Shown one piece after another: positions 18,297 to 26,380 of a DNA stretch of 64,000 nucleotides (positions are counted from its first letter, which is position 1; each line of letters opens with the position of its first letter). The stretch is from Nostoc sp. C052 (lineage in GTDB: Bacteria; Cyanobacteriota; Cyanobacteriia; Cyanobacteriales; Nostocaceae). Below the pieces are notes generated by a model, which saw nothing but the letters and a program-made list of their open reading frames with translations, was not told the DNA's origin and searched no databases. The translations under genes were made by a program, and so were the position numbers. The stretch lies in NCBI RefSeq assembly GCF_013393905.1, contig NZ_CP040272.1:7387501-7451500 (forward strand), written 5' to 3'.

Positions 18297-19808
18297 CTAA
18301 TTCCTGACTACTGGTTTCTGTTTACTGCTAACTTCTAAAGGCAGGAAAATCGTCAAAACTTCCCCATAATGTGGACGCTGACGCACAATCAGTTTGCCAC
18401 CAATCGCCTGAAACAAATGCTTGGTTGCGGCGATATTTAAACTAATCGTACCTGTTTCTGGTTGAAACATCAGCAATTGACCCAGAGCTTTACGAATTGG
18501 TGGCGTTGCAGGTGTGGCAGCTTTATTTGAATCTTTGCAGCCAAATTGGGGCGATAATTGTAACTTCAGTTGATCTCCAGCGGGGATAACCTGTACTTGA
18601 ATATGGCTGCCGGCGGGTAAACTGCGAGTAAAATTTTCCATCAAACCAGTGAGTACCTGATCCAGCATGGTGGGATTACTCACCACTGTTGGTAGTTGTT
18701 GAGGTAAAACAACATTTAAAGTTAAGTTCCGCCGATGTGCTGCTTGTTCCCAACGGGGAATACTCTGCTGCAACACTTGATCTAAAGACATCGGCGTGAG
18801 TTGAGTTTTTGATGATTTTGTTGAGGTAGTAGTTTCCAGTTCTGCTGCCTTAAACAGCAACTCCATACGGTCAATTTGTTCAGTACATTCGTGATCGATA
18901 ATTTTTAAGCGATTGATCACACTAATATCTAAGTCTCGCCGCTTCAGCAGTAGACGAGTCATGGTGCGAATAGTTGTTAGAGGTGTGCGAACTTCGTGAG
19001 CGAAGGCTTGGAGCAATTCTACATCAGGATTTGGGGATTGGGGATTGGGGATGGTGGGGCCCCCTCTGGGGATAAGGGGTAATGGGCATTGGTTATTCTC
19101 TTTGTCCAGCTTATCCCCAGTTCCTAGTGAAGAGTCCCTAGTTTCTTCTGGTTCTGTTAATTTCTGAAGTAACAACTGGCTAAACTGAATCATGATACGG
19201 TAGTCTGGTGCTACCGGAGAATACTGCTCTACTAATGCGTCCAAGCGGGCGAAAAATTCTGGATTAGCCAGCATTACTCGTGCCCCTAGCGATCGCCAAG
19301 CCTGCTGTACTACTTCTGGTTCAAAAGAAAATGAAAAGGTTTTTTTACCGTTTTTGTGGGTTGCTAAAACCAGTACTAATCTAAATTTATCTGTAAAAAC
19401 CAAGCAAAATTGTTCTGCCCCTAGCGGATCGGCAGGTAGTAAGGGAAGTACCGATTCATGAGGAGCAATTTCTTCATCTACATACGCGTTGGTGTAACCC
19501 GCAGCAGACATCACACCTGGCATCTGAAATGGCATTAGTGCCAAGGGATTAAATGGTTTTGCCGTAAAAGTTACTGTTTGTAAACTTTGAATCAGTTTTG
19601 GTTGACTAAATAAGGGTGCTGGTGCGGCTAAAACTAATCCTTGGATTGTGTCAACTGAATCAGATGCTAAAGTATTTAATAGCAAATGTTCTGTCGCCGC
19701 GAGGCTGACACGCCATTGCTGCTCTGCTTTAGCAGGTGAAGATTCGGCCACACTTGATTGATTTTCAGCCAAGATTTCGCTCAGGCTTGGCAATATCCAT
19801 TCGTACAC
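18297..19808 (-). CDS. Sensor histidine kinase with degenerate ATPase domain
   Basis: 503 aa, soluble. Residues about 1-210 have no named domain but include a DICT-like stretch (FCLVFTDKFRLVLVLA). HisKA is clear: LLQAFAHEVRTPLTTIRTMT with the phospho-acceptor His (about residue 268). The HATPase region is weak: an N-box-like GLMENFTRSLPAGSH is present, but I find no DxGxG, and the glycine-rich lid is replaced by a Lys/Ala/Thr/Pro segment. It may phosphorylate poorly or act as a phosphotransfer or pseudokinase partner. The start is GTG at 19808 with an AAGGGG ribosome site. A repeat is inserted in frame just before HisKA. No response regulator is adjacent. Confidence 0.82.
   Translation of the reverse strand: MYEWILPSLSEILAENQSSVAESSPAKAEQQWRVSLAATEHLLLNTLASDSVDTIQGLVLAAPAPLFSQPKLIQSLQTVTFTAKPFNPLALMPFQMPGVMSAAGYTNAYVDEEIAPHESVLPLLPADPLGAEQFCLVFTDKFRLVLVLATHKNGKKTFSFSFEPEVVQQAWRSLGARVMLANPEFFARLDALVEQYSPVAPDYRIMIQFSQLLLQKLTEPEETRDSSLGTGDKLDKENNQCPLPLIPRGGPTIPNPQSPNPDVELLQAFAHEVRTPLTTIRTMTRLLLKRRDLDISVINRLKIIDHECTEQIDRMELLFKAAELETTTSTKSSKTQLTPMSLDQVLQQSIPRWEQAAHRRNLTLNVVLPQQLPTVVSNPTMLDQVLTGLMENFTRSLPAGSHIQVQVIPAGDQLKLQLSPQFGCKDSNKAATPATPPIRKALGQLLMFQPETGTISLNIAATKHLFQAIGGKLIVRQRPHYGEVLTIFLPLEVSSKQKPVVRN
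19031..19090. repeat. Dispersed G-rich repeat inserted in frame in a histidine kinase
   Basis: GGGGATT triplication followed by GGTGGGGC-CCCCTCTGGGG-ATAAGGGG (19053-19079). The same 27-mer with one base change occurs in the intergenic region at 50768-50794. Here it encodes a Pro-rich linker (PLIPRGGPTIPNPQSPNPD) between the sensor part and HisKA without breaking the frame. Confidence 0.85.
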
Positions 19809-20240
19809 AGGTTTTCACCCCTTAATTCAAGAGCGACTAACAGCGTCTAGGGTAGACATTTCACTACTACCTAAGAGGTTATAGCTATTTGTGTACTGAT
19901 GACAGTGGTAGAACCGAACAATTCGGGGGCAATTTCCCCTAACTGCGATCGCATCTCTGACTTTTCACGGTATCTGGAAAAACTCTCTCCTGAAAGGCTA
20001 CGGCATACACGGAAGTCTTTGAGCGATTGAAGAAGAGGCAGGGGGCAGGGAGCAGGAGAAGTATTGCCAACAATCTCTCTTTTGAGCTGGGGAAAGGTTA
20101 AAGGGGAAGGGGTAAGGGTTTGAATTTACCTTTACCCCTTCCCCTTTCTCCCAAAACCCGAAAAGTATTGCGACAAATATGGCTTTTGACTTACATCATG
20201 CTTGATATTTATTGTCAATTCATAATTGATATTATCTTGC
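19809..20240. repeat. Gap with a perfect-looking 20-bp hairpin repeat
   Basis: No gene. It contains AGGGGGCAGGGAGCAGG-type tandem sequence (about 20036-20060) and a strong hairpin at 20100-20147, AAAGGGGAAGGGGTAAGGGT paired with ACCTTTACCCCTTCCCCTTT (one G-T pair, loop of 8). It belongs to the same family as the palindrome at 4855-4977. The rest is plain upstream sequence of the histidine kinase. Confidence 0.7.
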
Positions 20241-21011
20241 TCAAACAAATAATTTGAATCGTGCTAGCTGATTTTCAATGGTTCCTGTGAGGATTTTATT
20301 CAGTTCTGTAGTGTCTTGGAATTGCAAAATTTGCTGTGTGGGTAAATCGAAAGAAAATTGCCCTTCAAAGTCTGGGCGTTGCATCTGCGCTAATAAAATC
20401 TGTTCAGAACGCTTACTTTGGATGGCATAGCCAATTTCAATACAGACATTCGGACTGGGAATTAATTGGGGGATTTCTTTACCATCAATAATCGCAATGG
20501 GCGCAGTGTCAGCGATAAATAGCAAACTCTTACGGATTTTTCGCATGATTGTGCGGTTAATTCGTAGAGGTGCGCCACTGGCACGAGAGGATTCTACTAA
20601 TGTTAGGGGAAGGCGCGATCGCAAGTTTAAACTGTCCAAACTTTTTCGCAGTTCTTCTCTTAAAGCATCTGTCGCTGCCGGATATTCAGTTTGAGAAGAT
20701 AAAAAAATCGTTGGTTCTAACTGAGCCAACACTGCTTGCTTGGTAAAATAAATTTCATGGCTAATTAAGTCAATGTTAGAAACACAATAGCCACCACTAC
20801 CTTCAATATAAAATTCAATATTTTCCCCTTCCAGATAGCGCCCAAACCAAGTTGATTTCTTCACTTCGTCACTTTCTTCCAAAAAGTCTGCTCGCAATGC
20901 TGATTTCAACAGACTTTTTTTGCTTAAGCGAATGTCTGGCGGACGTTTTTCCAGTTCTGGAATCGGCTCATAATCTTGTAGATACCACGCCCTGAGCGCA
21001 ATAATTGACAT
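20241..21011 (-). CDS. Uncharacterised protein with possible TIR-like/nucleotide-binding domain
   Basis: 256 aa, no named family that I can assign. The C-terminal ~110 residues read as alternating strands and helices: KSLLFIADTAPIAIIDGK, then PSPNVCIEIGYAIQSK, then EQILLAQ. The NVxxEiGYA motif with a central Glu is the hallmark of predicted TIR-like/nucleoside-deoxyribosyltransferase-like folds, where that Glu is catalytic in NAD-cleaving members. The N-terminal half (WFGRYLEGENIEFYIEGSGG; SNIDLISHEIYFTKQAVLAQ) is unknown. It could be a NADase-type effector, a nucleotide sensor or an unrelated enzyme. The ATG at 21011 is the natural start. No partner gene typical of a defence system is next to it. 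Confidence 0.6.
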   Translation of the reverse strand: MSIIALRAWYLQDYEPIPELEKRPPDIRLSKKSLLKSALRADFLEESDEVKKSTWFGRYLEGENIEFYIEGSGGYCVSNIDLISHEIYFTKQAVLAQLEPTIFLSSQTEYPAATDALREELRKSLDSLNLRSRLPLTLVESSRASGAPLRINRTIMRKIRKSLLFIADTAPIAIIDGKEIPQLIPSPNVCIEIGYAIQSKRSEQILLAQMQRPDFEGQFSFDLPTQQILQFQDTTELNKILTGTIENQLARFKLFV

Positions 21012-21210
21012 AAGACGCTATTTCAACTGTTTCTCGCTACTCAAATTAGTATAATCTTACACCCAGAGATAGACAATCATCTGCGATCGCAGATGATTGA
21101 ATCAAGTTTGCTGATTTATCTAATTGCCGTAATCACATCTTAGAGTAGGCAATCAGCGACTCTAAGCAAGTAGAACTAGATTACCGAGAATTCTGTCAAT
21201 AATCGCTAGG

Positions 21211-21861
21211 TTACTTGTGCTTTGACGAAGAAGCTGCCAGAGCGATCGCCAGTGGTAAAATTCGATGTTCCTGAATTTGAATCCTGGCATGGAGTGTTTC
21301 TGGTGTATCATTCGGCAGTACTGGTACTGCGGCTTGCATCAATATGGGACCACTGTCCATTTCTAAACAAGCTATGTGCGCTGTACAGCCAGTGATTTTT
21401 ACCCCAGATGCCAAGGCTTGTTCTACAGCATGAATGCCTTTGAAACTAGGTAACAAACTAGGATGAATATTAATAATTTTATCAGGAAAGGCATCAATGA
21501 AAACTGATGTTAACAATCGCATCCAACCTGCCAAAATCACCCACTCTACATCGTAGCGCTGCAATGTCTGCACAATTTTCTCATCAAACTCTTCTCGGCT
21601 TTGATAGTTGCGGTGATTTAATAAAACAGTTTTTACACCTCTATTAGTTGCTTTGACGGCTGCTTTCGCCGAGGGATTATTGTAAATTAAAACTTGAATT
21701 TGGGCATTTAGCCGCCCATCTTGGATAGATTGGGCAACTACATCAAAATTGCTGCCATTCCCAGAAGCCATAAATCCCAGTTTTAAAGGGGCAATTTGTT
21801 CACAAACATCGCTAATGCTGGGAGAAACCAAGCTCAGGGTAGAATCAGGGCAGAGGGTCAT
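21211..21861 (-). CDS. purN: Phosphoribosylglycinamide formyltransferase
   Basis: Third step of purine synthesis: 10-formyl-THF-dependent formylation of GAR. 216 aa. Features: LGFMASGNGSNFDVV (phosphate loop, about residues 29-43), VEWVILAGWMRLL, the catalytic NIHPSLLPSFKG (Asn and His, about 130-141), and TGCTAHIACLEMDSGPIL carrying the conserved Asp (about 160-177). All active-site residues are present. The first ~25 residues (MTLCPDSTLSLVSPSISDV) precede the usual start and may be an extension. PRPP from prs feeds the same pathway, but the two genes are separate. Confidence 0.94.
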   Translation of the reverse strand: MTLCPDSTLSLVSPSISDVCEQIAPLKLGFMASGNGSNFDVVAQSIQDGRLNAQIQVLIYNNPSAKAAVKATNRGVKTVLLNHRNYQSREEFDEKIVQTLQRYDVEWVILAGWMRLLTSVFIDAFPDKIINIHPSLLPSFKGIHAVEQALASGVKITGCTAHIACLEMDSGPILMQAAVPVLPNDTPETLHARIQIQEHRILPLAIALAASSSKHK

Positions 21862-21966
21862 AACAGCTAAGAGGGAAAATTATAGATGCCAAAAATATAT
21901 ATTAAGTCGTGGTTGGATAATGATACAGTAGCCGCCTAGATTTTTCTCACATAAGTAAGCGTACAG

Positions 21967-22122
21967 AATTAATTACAGTCATTGCGAACGCGAGTCCGTC
22001 TCGTAGAGAAGCAATCCCAGCCGCAAGCGAATTGCTTCATTTCGCAACTCTTAGAGACGTTATCACGTAGCAAGATCCCCGTAGGGGTACGCTACATTCG
22101 CAATGACATTGTGTAATTAATT
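21967..22122. repeat. 156-bp palindromic element with terminal inverted repeats
   Basis: The outer arms AATTAATTACA (21967-21977) and TGTAATTAATT (22112-22122) and the inner arms GTCATTGCGAA (21978-21988) and TTCGCAATGAC (22097-22107) are perfect inverted repeats, offset by 4 nt (ATTG) on the right. The interior carries CGTCTCGTAGAGAAGCAATC and CCCCGTAGGGGTACGCTAC, shared with other repeats in this window. It looks like a MITE-like or REP-type element in the purN-Uma2 gap. The rest of that gap (to 22344) shows nothing else. Confidence 0.75.
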
Positions 22123-22344
22123 TTGTTTATCTACTTAAAGTAAAATTTAATCCTTTATGTCATTCATAAAAATATATTGTTTCACAAATATTAGTAATGT
22201 ACTCAACATCTAGAAACAAAACTGGGCTACAAGCTAAGAAAGTGGGTAACTCAAATTACATTTGTCAGCAATTTGTTACCTACCGAAAAAGGCGGGACGA
22301 CAGGGGCTATGAGTGGTTTGCAGGGTTATGAGGTAGGCAAGAAG

Positions 22345-23136
22345 CTAATCTAGATCGGGTTCAACGCCTAGCGATCGCAATTGTGCAATCAACCGTTCAG
22401 TCCGTTGTCTTTCTTGTTCAGCCTGTTGTCTTTCTTGTTCAGCTCGTTGACTTTCTCGTTCAGCTCGTTGACTTTCCTGTTCAGTAGAAGTCAATACCCA
22501 ATTAAGAGTCCCATCATACCACCGTAACCAGGGCTGTTCTACATCTTGATAGCGTCCCTGCCAGACACCTAAGCCTAATTCTAGTTCTGGTATCCAAAGA
22601 CGTGACTCTGACAATGCTATCTCAGCATAACGACCACCATCTAATTTAAACACCCTTAATTTATATTTGTATCGATCAAATACTGCATAATAAGGCACAC
22701 GTAGAATCTGCTCATATACTTCCCATTTTCCTGGTGGTTGCTTAATATCCCGCAATGTCTGCCCCAAATCTTCCTTTTCAGTGCCAGGAGACAGCAACTC
22801 AATCACAATAAAAGGGTGAACTCCCTCTTGCCAAACGACATAACTTAAGCGCAAATCCCGTTGTTCATAGAGACGGGAAACACCTAAAACGGCAAACCAA
22901 TCCGGTCGTTTATGCCACAGTGGATAGCGCGGGTCATAATAAAGATTCAGATCGCTAGCAACAAATATTTCGTCGCTAGGATAATTTGGTGGACGAAAGG
23001 TTTCGTCTAACAGACGAGGTTGCAATAAATGAAACTGATCGGGCAAACCAGGCTCCTCTGGATCTTCACTGGGAAGATCATACATGGTCGGCAATACATC
23101 TTTTGGCGATCGCGGCGGGTCAGTTTGATACATCAT
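22345..23136 (-). CDS. Uma2-family (DUF820) putative restriction-fold endonuclease
   Basis: 263 aa. The core (about residues 45-200) has the PD-(D/E)xK arrangement of the cyanobacterial Uma2 family: ASDLNLYYDP, RPDWFAVLGV, then FIVIELLSPGTEKEDLG with the catalytic E and later K, and YYAVFDRYKYKLRVFKLD. The C-terminus is a charged coil of SQRAEQERQQAEQ units encoded by ~21-nt repeats, variable in this family. These proteins are hugely expanded in cyanobacteria; a nuclease role is predicted from fold only. Two Met codons (23136, 23133) make the start ambiguous by one residue. Confidence 0.85.
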   Translation of the reverse strand: MMYQTDPPRSPKDVLPTMYDLPSEDPEEPGLPDQFHLLQPRLLDETFRPPNYPSDEIFVASDLNLYYDPRYPLWHKRPDWFAVLGVSRLYEQRDLRLSYVVWQEGVHPFIVIELLSPGTEKEDLGQTLRDIKQPPGKWEVYEQILRVPYYAVFDRYKYKLRVFKLDGGRYAEIALSESRLWIPELELGLGVWQGRYQDVEQPWLRWYDGTLNWVLTSTEQESQRAERESQRAEQERQQAEQERQRTERLIAQLRSLGVEPDLD

Positions 23137-23216
23137 AAAGCAGTCCTGATGATAAAACTCTCAGTTCTATTATGATTGAGCGCACTTTGAATAATTGAAT
23201 CCAAAATCTAAAAAAT

Positions 23217-24092
23217 CTAAAATTTCGATGTTTCTTCAAATAACACTAAACCATATTTCTCACCAGTCGGCAAAAAGCCAATTCCTCGATAAACTGCTTG
23301 TGCTGCTTGGTTATTATCACCTGTAAATAGGATGGCACGTTTGACTAAGAGCGATCGCGCATTTAACAACGAACCTGCTACCACACTTTTAGCGTAGCCT
23401 TTACCCCGCAATTCTGGCGGTGTCCAAACTCCACCAATTTGCACAATATCAGGTAGGCTGGCATTAAAGGCAGAGTAAGCAACTAGAGTATCTCCTGCTA
23501 CCAAAACCCAATGCATAGCTGTAGCTTGACGAGCTTCTATTGCGAGACGGCAAGCTGAATGCGAACTGGTGGTTTCTATTTGTCCTAAAGCTTCCACGTT
23601 ATAAGCAACGCACCATTCAGTGAGTAATTCCAACTCATCTGGATGTGGTAAACGACACTGTACCTTTGCAGATGCTAAGGCTTGAGGTATTTGTAAATCT
23701 GGCAGTTTTAGAGAAAACAAAATCTCAGATTCATCAAGTTGAGTTGGTCGCTTGCTAAGTCCCAAAATGCTTTTTGTCGCTTCAACTTGTGCTGCTGGCC
23801 CGCTAATTCCAGAGATGGCACGTCCAGATTGTGTCACAACAGCTTGCACCACCTCTGATAAATATACAGGGGCCTGGACTATTACCATCCCATTCCAAAA
23901 GTGGGCTGCAACTGCAACTATAGTTTCATCTATGTAGGCTGCTATGTAAGTTCCTTGAAATCTAGCGCCTTGGTCAAGCAGTCCCGCCGCTCGCCAATTA
24001 GAGCGCAAAAACATAGAAGTATCAGTGTGTTGCAAGAGAAATGCTTCCAACAATACTTCATCTCCAGGTTGCAGAGTTCTGAAAGTAGGCAC
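23217..24092 (-). CDS. GNAT-family N-acetyltransferase
   Basis: 291 aa, probably soluble. The acetyl-CoA-binding signature is VWTPPELRGKGYAKSVVAGSLL (R.GKGYA) near residue 230, followed by ILFTGDNNQAAQAVYRGIGF, the typical final strands and helix of GNAT. The N-terminal half (LEAFLLQHTDTSMFLRSNW, about 13-31) matches the first GNAT-like lobe of two-lobed proteins. The start is GTG at 24092, backed by an AGGAG ribosome site (24099-24103) 6 nt upstream. Substrate unknown. Confidence 0.85.
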   Translation of the reverse strand: MPTFRTLQPGDEVLLEAFLLQHTDTSMFLRSNWRAAGLLDQGARFQGTYIAAYIDETIVAVAAHFWNGMVIVQAPVYLSEVVQAVVTQSGRAISGISGPAAQVEATKSILGLSKRPTQLDESEILFSLKLPDLQIPQALASAKVQCRLPHPDELELLTEWCVAYNVEALGQIETTSSHSACRLAIEARQATAMHWVLVAGDTLVAYSAFNASLPDIVQIGGVWTPPELRGKGYAKSVVAGSLLNARSLLVKRAILFTGDNNQAAQAVYRGIGFLPTGEKYGLVLFEETSKF

Positions 24093-24107
24093 AAAAAACT
24101 CCTGAGC

Positions 24108-24262
24108 AAATATACCAGACGATTAGAAATCGCAGCGACACAAACCAAGTCTGCCTACGCGGACTCAAAGAATTTTAAACCCACGGAGGTGGGTTTTGTC
24201 TGTATAGCTGCGTTCGCCCTTGGCGTACCGGAGGCATCATTCCATTCGCCAAGGCTAGGTGT
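24108..24262. repeat. Nostoc-type composite palindromic repeat
   Basis: ACCAGACGATTAGAAATCGC, TCTGCCTACGCGGACTC, the hairpin AAACCCAC-GGAG-GTGGGTTT (about 24177-24196) and GTCTGTATAGCTGCG follow one another, a block I recognise as common between genes in Nostoc. GTTCGCCCTTGGCGTACCGG and its partner CATTCGCCAAGG form another stem. It separates the GNAT gene from the LysR-fusion gene; the GTGGGTTT hairpin could act as a terminator. Confidence 0.7.
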
Positions 24263-24266
24263 GGTT

Positions 24267-26357
24267 TTAACCTGTTTCAACAGGTGTTGAACCCTCATAA
24301 ATTGGCAAAGGTATTGGTAGCGGTAGATTATCTTTATCATAGAGGACTTTTAGATGTCTGCTAAACTGTTCCTCAACAAAATAGCTGCTAGAAAATTCAC
24401 TTGCAAAAGAAACTTGATGAAAATGGTAATCTAAATTCAACAAATTGTAGACAAGTCTTAAAAAATAATCATCTATCCAAAAATCTACATCAAATAGTGA
24501 AATACCGTATTTTCCTTCTAACCGACGATTTAAAGTTTTCAGTAACCAAGACCATTGAGGTTTGAGGGTCGGATCGATACGATTACCAAATACAGGATTA
24601 AAAAACTGATTTACTTGAGTTGTTCTAACATCACTCACTTTAGTTAATAAATCCGCCGCATTAATGGGAGATGAATTGAACCAATAGTTAGCAACTACTA
24701 AATCATGTAAATAAGCAACTACAATTTTCGGATTTTCTTTAATAAACTGTGAGCGACAAACAATTCCTCTGATTGATGGAATTCTTAAACTAGTTGTTTG
24801 AGATAAAGGTAGTTTTCTGACAAAAGCATAAGCTTCTAAAATTGAGGCAAAAGTATGACAGCACACGTAAGCATCTATAGTTTTATTTGCCAAACTTTTG
24901 CTGGCTTTCCGAGGATCTTCATTCACTAACCTGCAATCTTTACTGACATCCATATCATAGAGATCAAAAAGAGTGATGATGAACCTATGAGCATTTGAAC
25001 CAAATAAAGTGGAAATTCGTTTACCTTTCAAATCTTGGACAGTGTTGATCGGAGAATCTTTATGCAGAACAATATTTATATCTTGACCCAAAATATTATA
25101 AGAAGCAATCCCAATTAATTTAGAACCAAAACTTAAATCATCAAAGAATTGGCTACCATTATTCAAAAGAGAAATATCATCTAAAATACAAATATCTAGT
25201 TCTCCCCGTTTCATCTGACGGTTCATTTCTTCCCCAGAAGCAAACGGCATAATTTGTAACTCAAAATCTCGATTAATTTCAACATTTTTGAAAATAGCCT
25301 GTTCTAGTGATGATGCTCTCTGTAAATCAGAAATATACTTAGTTCCATACCCAGCAATAAACTGTCCTATGGAATCCCTCTGAATACCTATCCTCAGAAT
25401 ATTTTCCTCTTTTGGAGAACCGCTACCTAAAAATAGATTTACATTGGGTAAACTTTCTAAGTTATCTTGATCGAGTCTAAAACTTCTCACCAAACTCTCT
25501 GCGGATATTAACAATTCACTAAAGCGAGGAACATGAAGATAAATTCCATATTCATTAACATCTTGAATCGGAAAAATTAAGGCTTCGTATTCAGATATTA
25601 TATCAGCTTGACAAAAGTCAGGTAAAATCGTTAGTTTTTGATTTTTTGCAGCATAGTTGAGTATATCTTGATAACTATGTAGCACTTGTACGCCACTTAA
25701 TTTATTTATCAAAAATCCATTTTTAGATAGCTCCTGATGAACCTCGTCTAAAAGTACAACATCAGCTAGATCGATATCATTTATTTTAACCAAGCTACGC
25801 TCATTGAGATATTTACTGGCTCCAAAGGATACCAACAGCATTTTATGAGTTGTTAATCTAGTGCAATGGTGTTCTTCTTTATATCCAGCGCAACTGTTGA
25901 GCAAGAGATCCATTTCTATGAGTTGAGAATTTGAAAAAAAGCTGCTATCTTTAACTGCAATCTCTTTAATATTTCTACCCGGAAAACAAAGCTGAAATCG
26001 CTGCAAATATTGTTGGAACCAGACTTCTAAAATTAAATTAGTAGCTCCCAATGTCAAATCTTCGCCCTCGGCGCTAAATGTTGCCTGAAATTCTTCTTGC
26101 AGATTTTCTACAGTTTCTACGACATTAAGTGTCTGGGAAATCAATTTCTTGCCTTTATTAGTCAAGCATATAGAGCCAGGAGAACGATTTAGAAGAATTA
26201 CTCCGAAATAATCCTCTATTTGTTTGACTTTTTTACTAATTAACGCCTGACTATATCCTAGCTTTTGTGCGGCTTTTGAAAAGCTACCACAGTCATCTAC
26301 TGCTTTTAAGATTTTCAGGTGATTTAGGGTAATGTCTTCGAGTTTAATCTTATTCAT
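24267..26357 (-). CDS. LysR-type regulator fused to an SsuA/NMT1-like solute-binding domain
   Basis: 696 aa in one open frame, about twice the usual LysR length. Residues about 8-68 are a LysR helix-turn-helix (LKILKAVDDCGSFSKAAQKL, YSQALISKKVKQIEDYFG). Residues about 95-290 fit a LysR effector domain (LTLGATNLILEVWFQQYL). From about 310 a second unit reads like a sulfonate/nitrate ABC solute-binding protein: LRIGIQRDSIGQF, GELDICILDD, IVLHKDSPINTVQDLKGKRI, SLANKTIDAYVCC, RSQFIKENPKIVVAYL. There is no signal peptide, so this binding fold works in the cytosol. It lies 23 nt behind an LLM monooxygenase, likely in the same operon. Most simply it is a one-component sensor of an organosulfur compound. 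Confidence 0.82.
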   Translation of the reverse strand: MNKIKLEDITLNHLKILKAVDDCGSFSKAAQKLGYSQALISKKVKQIEDYFGVILLNRSPGSICLTNKGKKLISQTLNVVETVENLQEEFQATFSAEGEDLTLGATNLILEVWFQQYLQRFQLCFPGRNIKEIAVKDSSFFSNSQLIEMDLLLNSCAGYKEEHHCTRLTTHKMLLVSFGASKYLNERSLVKINDIDLADVVLLDEVHQELSKNGFLINKLSGVQVLHSYQDILNYAAKNQKLTILPDFCQADIISEYEALIFPIQDVNEYGIYLHVPRFSELLISAESLVRSFRLDQDNLESLPNVNLFLGSGSPKEENILRIGIQRDSIGQFIAGYGTKYISDLQRASSLEQAIFKNVEINRDFELQIMPFASGEEMNRQMKRGELDICILDDISLLNNGSQFFDDLSFGSKLIGIASYNILGQDINIVLHKDSPINTVQDLKGKRISTLFGSNAHRFIITLFDLYDMDVSKDCRLVNEDPRKASKSLANKTIDAYVCCHTFASILEAYAFVRKLPLSQTTSLRIPSIRGIVCRSQFIKENPKIVVAYLHDLVVANYWFNSSPINAADLLTKVSDVRTTQVNQFFNPVFGNRIDPTLKPQWSWLLKTLNRRLEGKYGISLFDVDFWIDDYFLRLVYNLLNLDYHFHQVSFASEFSSSYFVEEQFSRHLKVLYDKDNLPLPIPLPIYEGSTPVETG

Positions 26358-26380
26358 GCTAGGTAAGGCAAGATTTTTAA

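Noticed and set aside
23901..24340. Several short frames on both strands around the GNAT/LysR-fusion gap
   Set aside because: They are translations of a dispersed Nostoc repeat and shadows of the GNAT gene.
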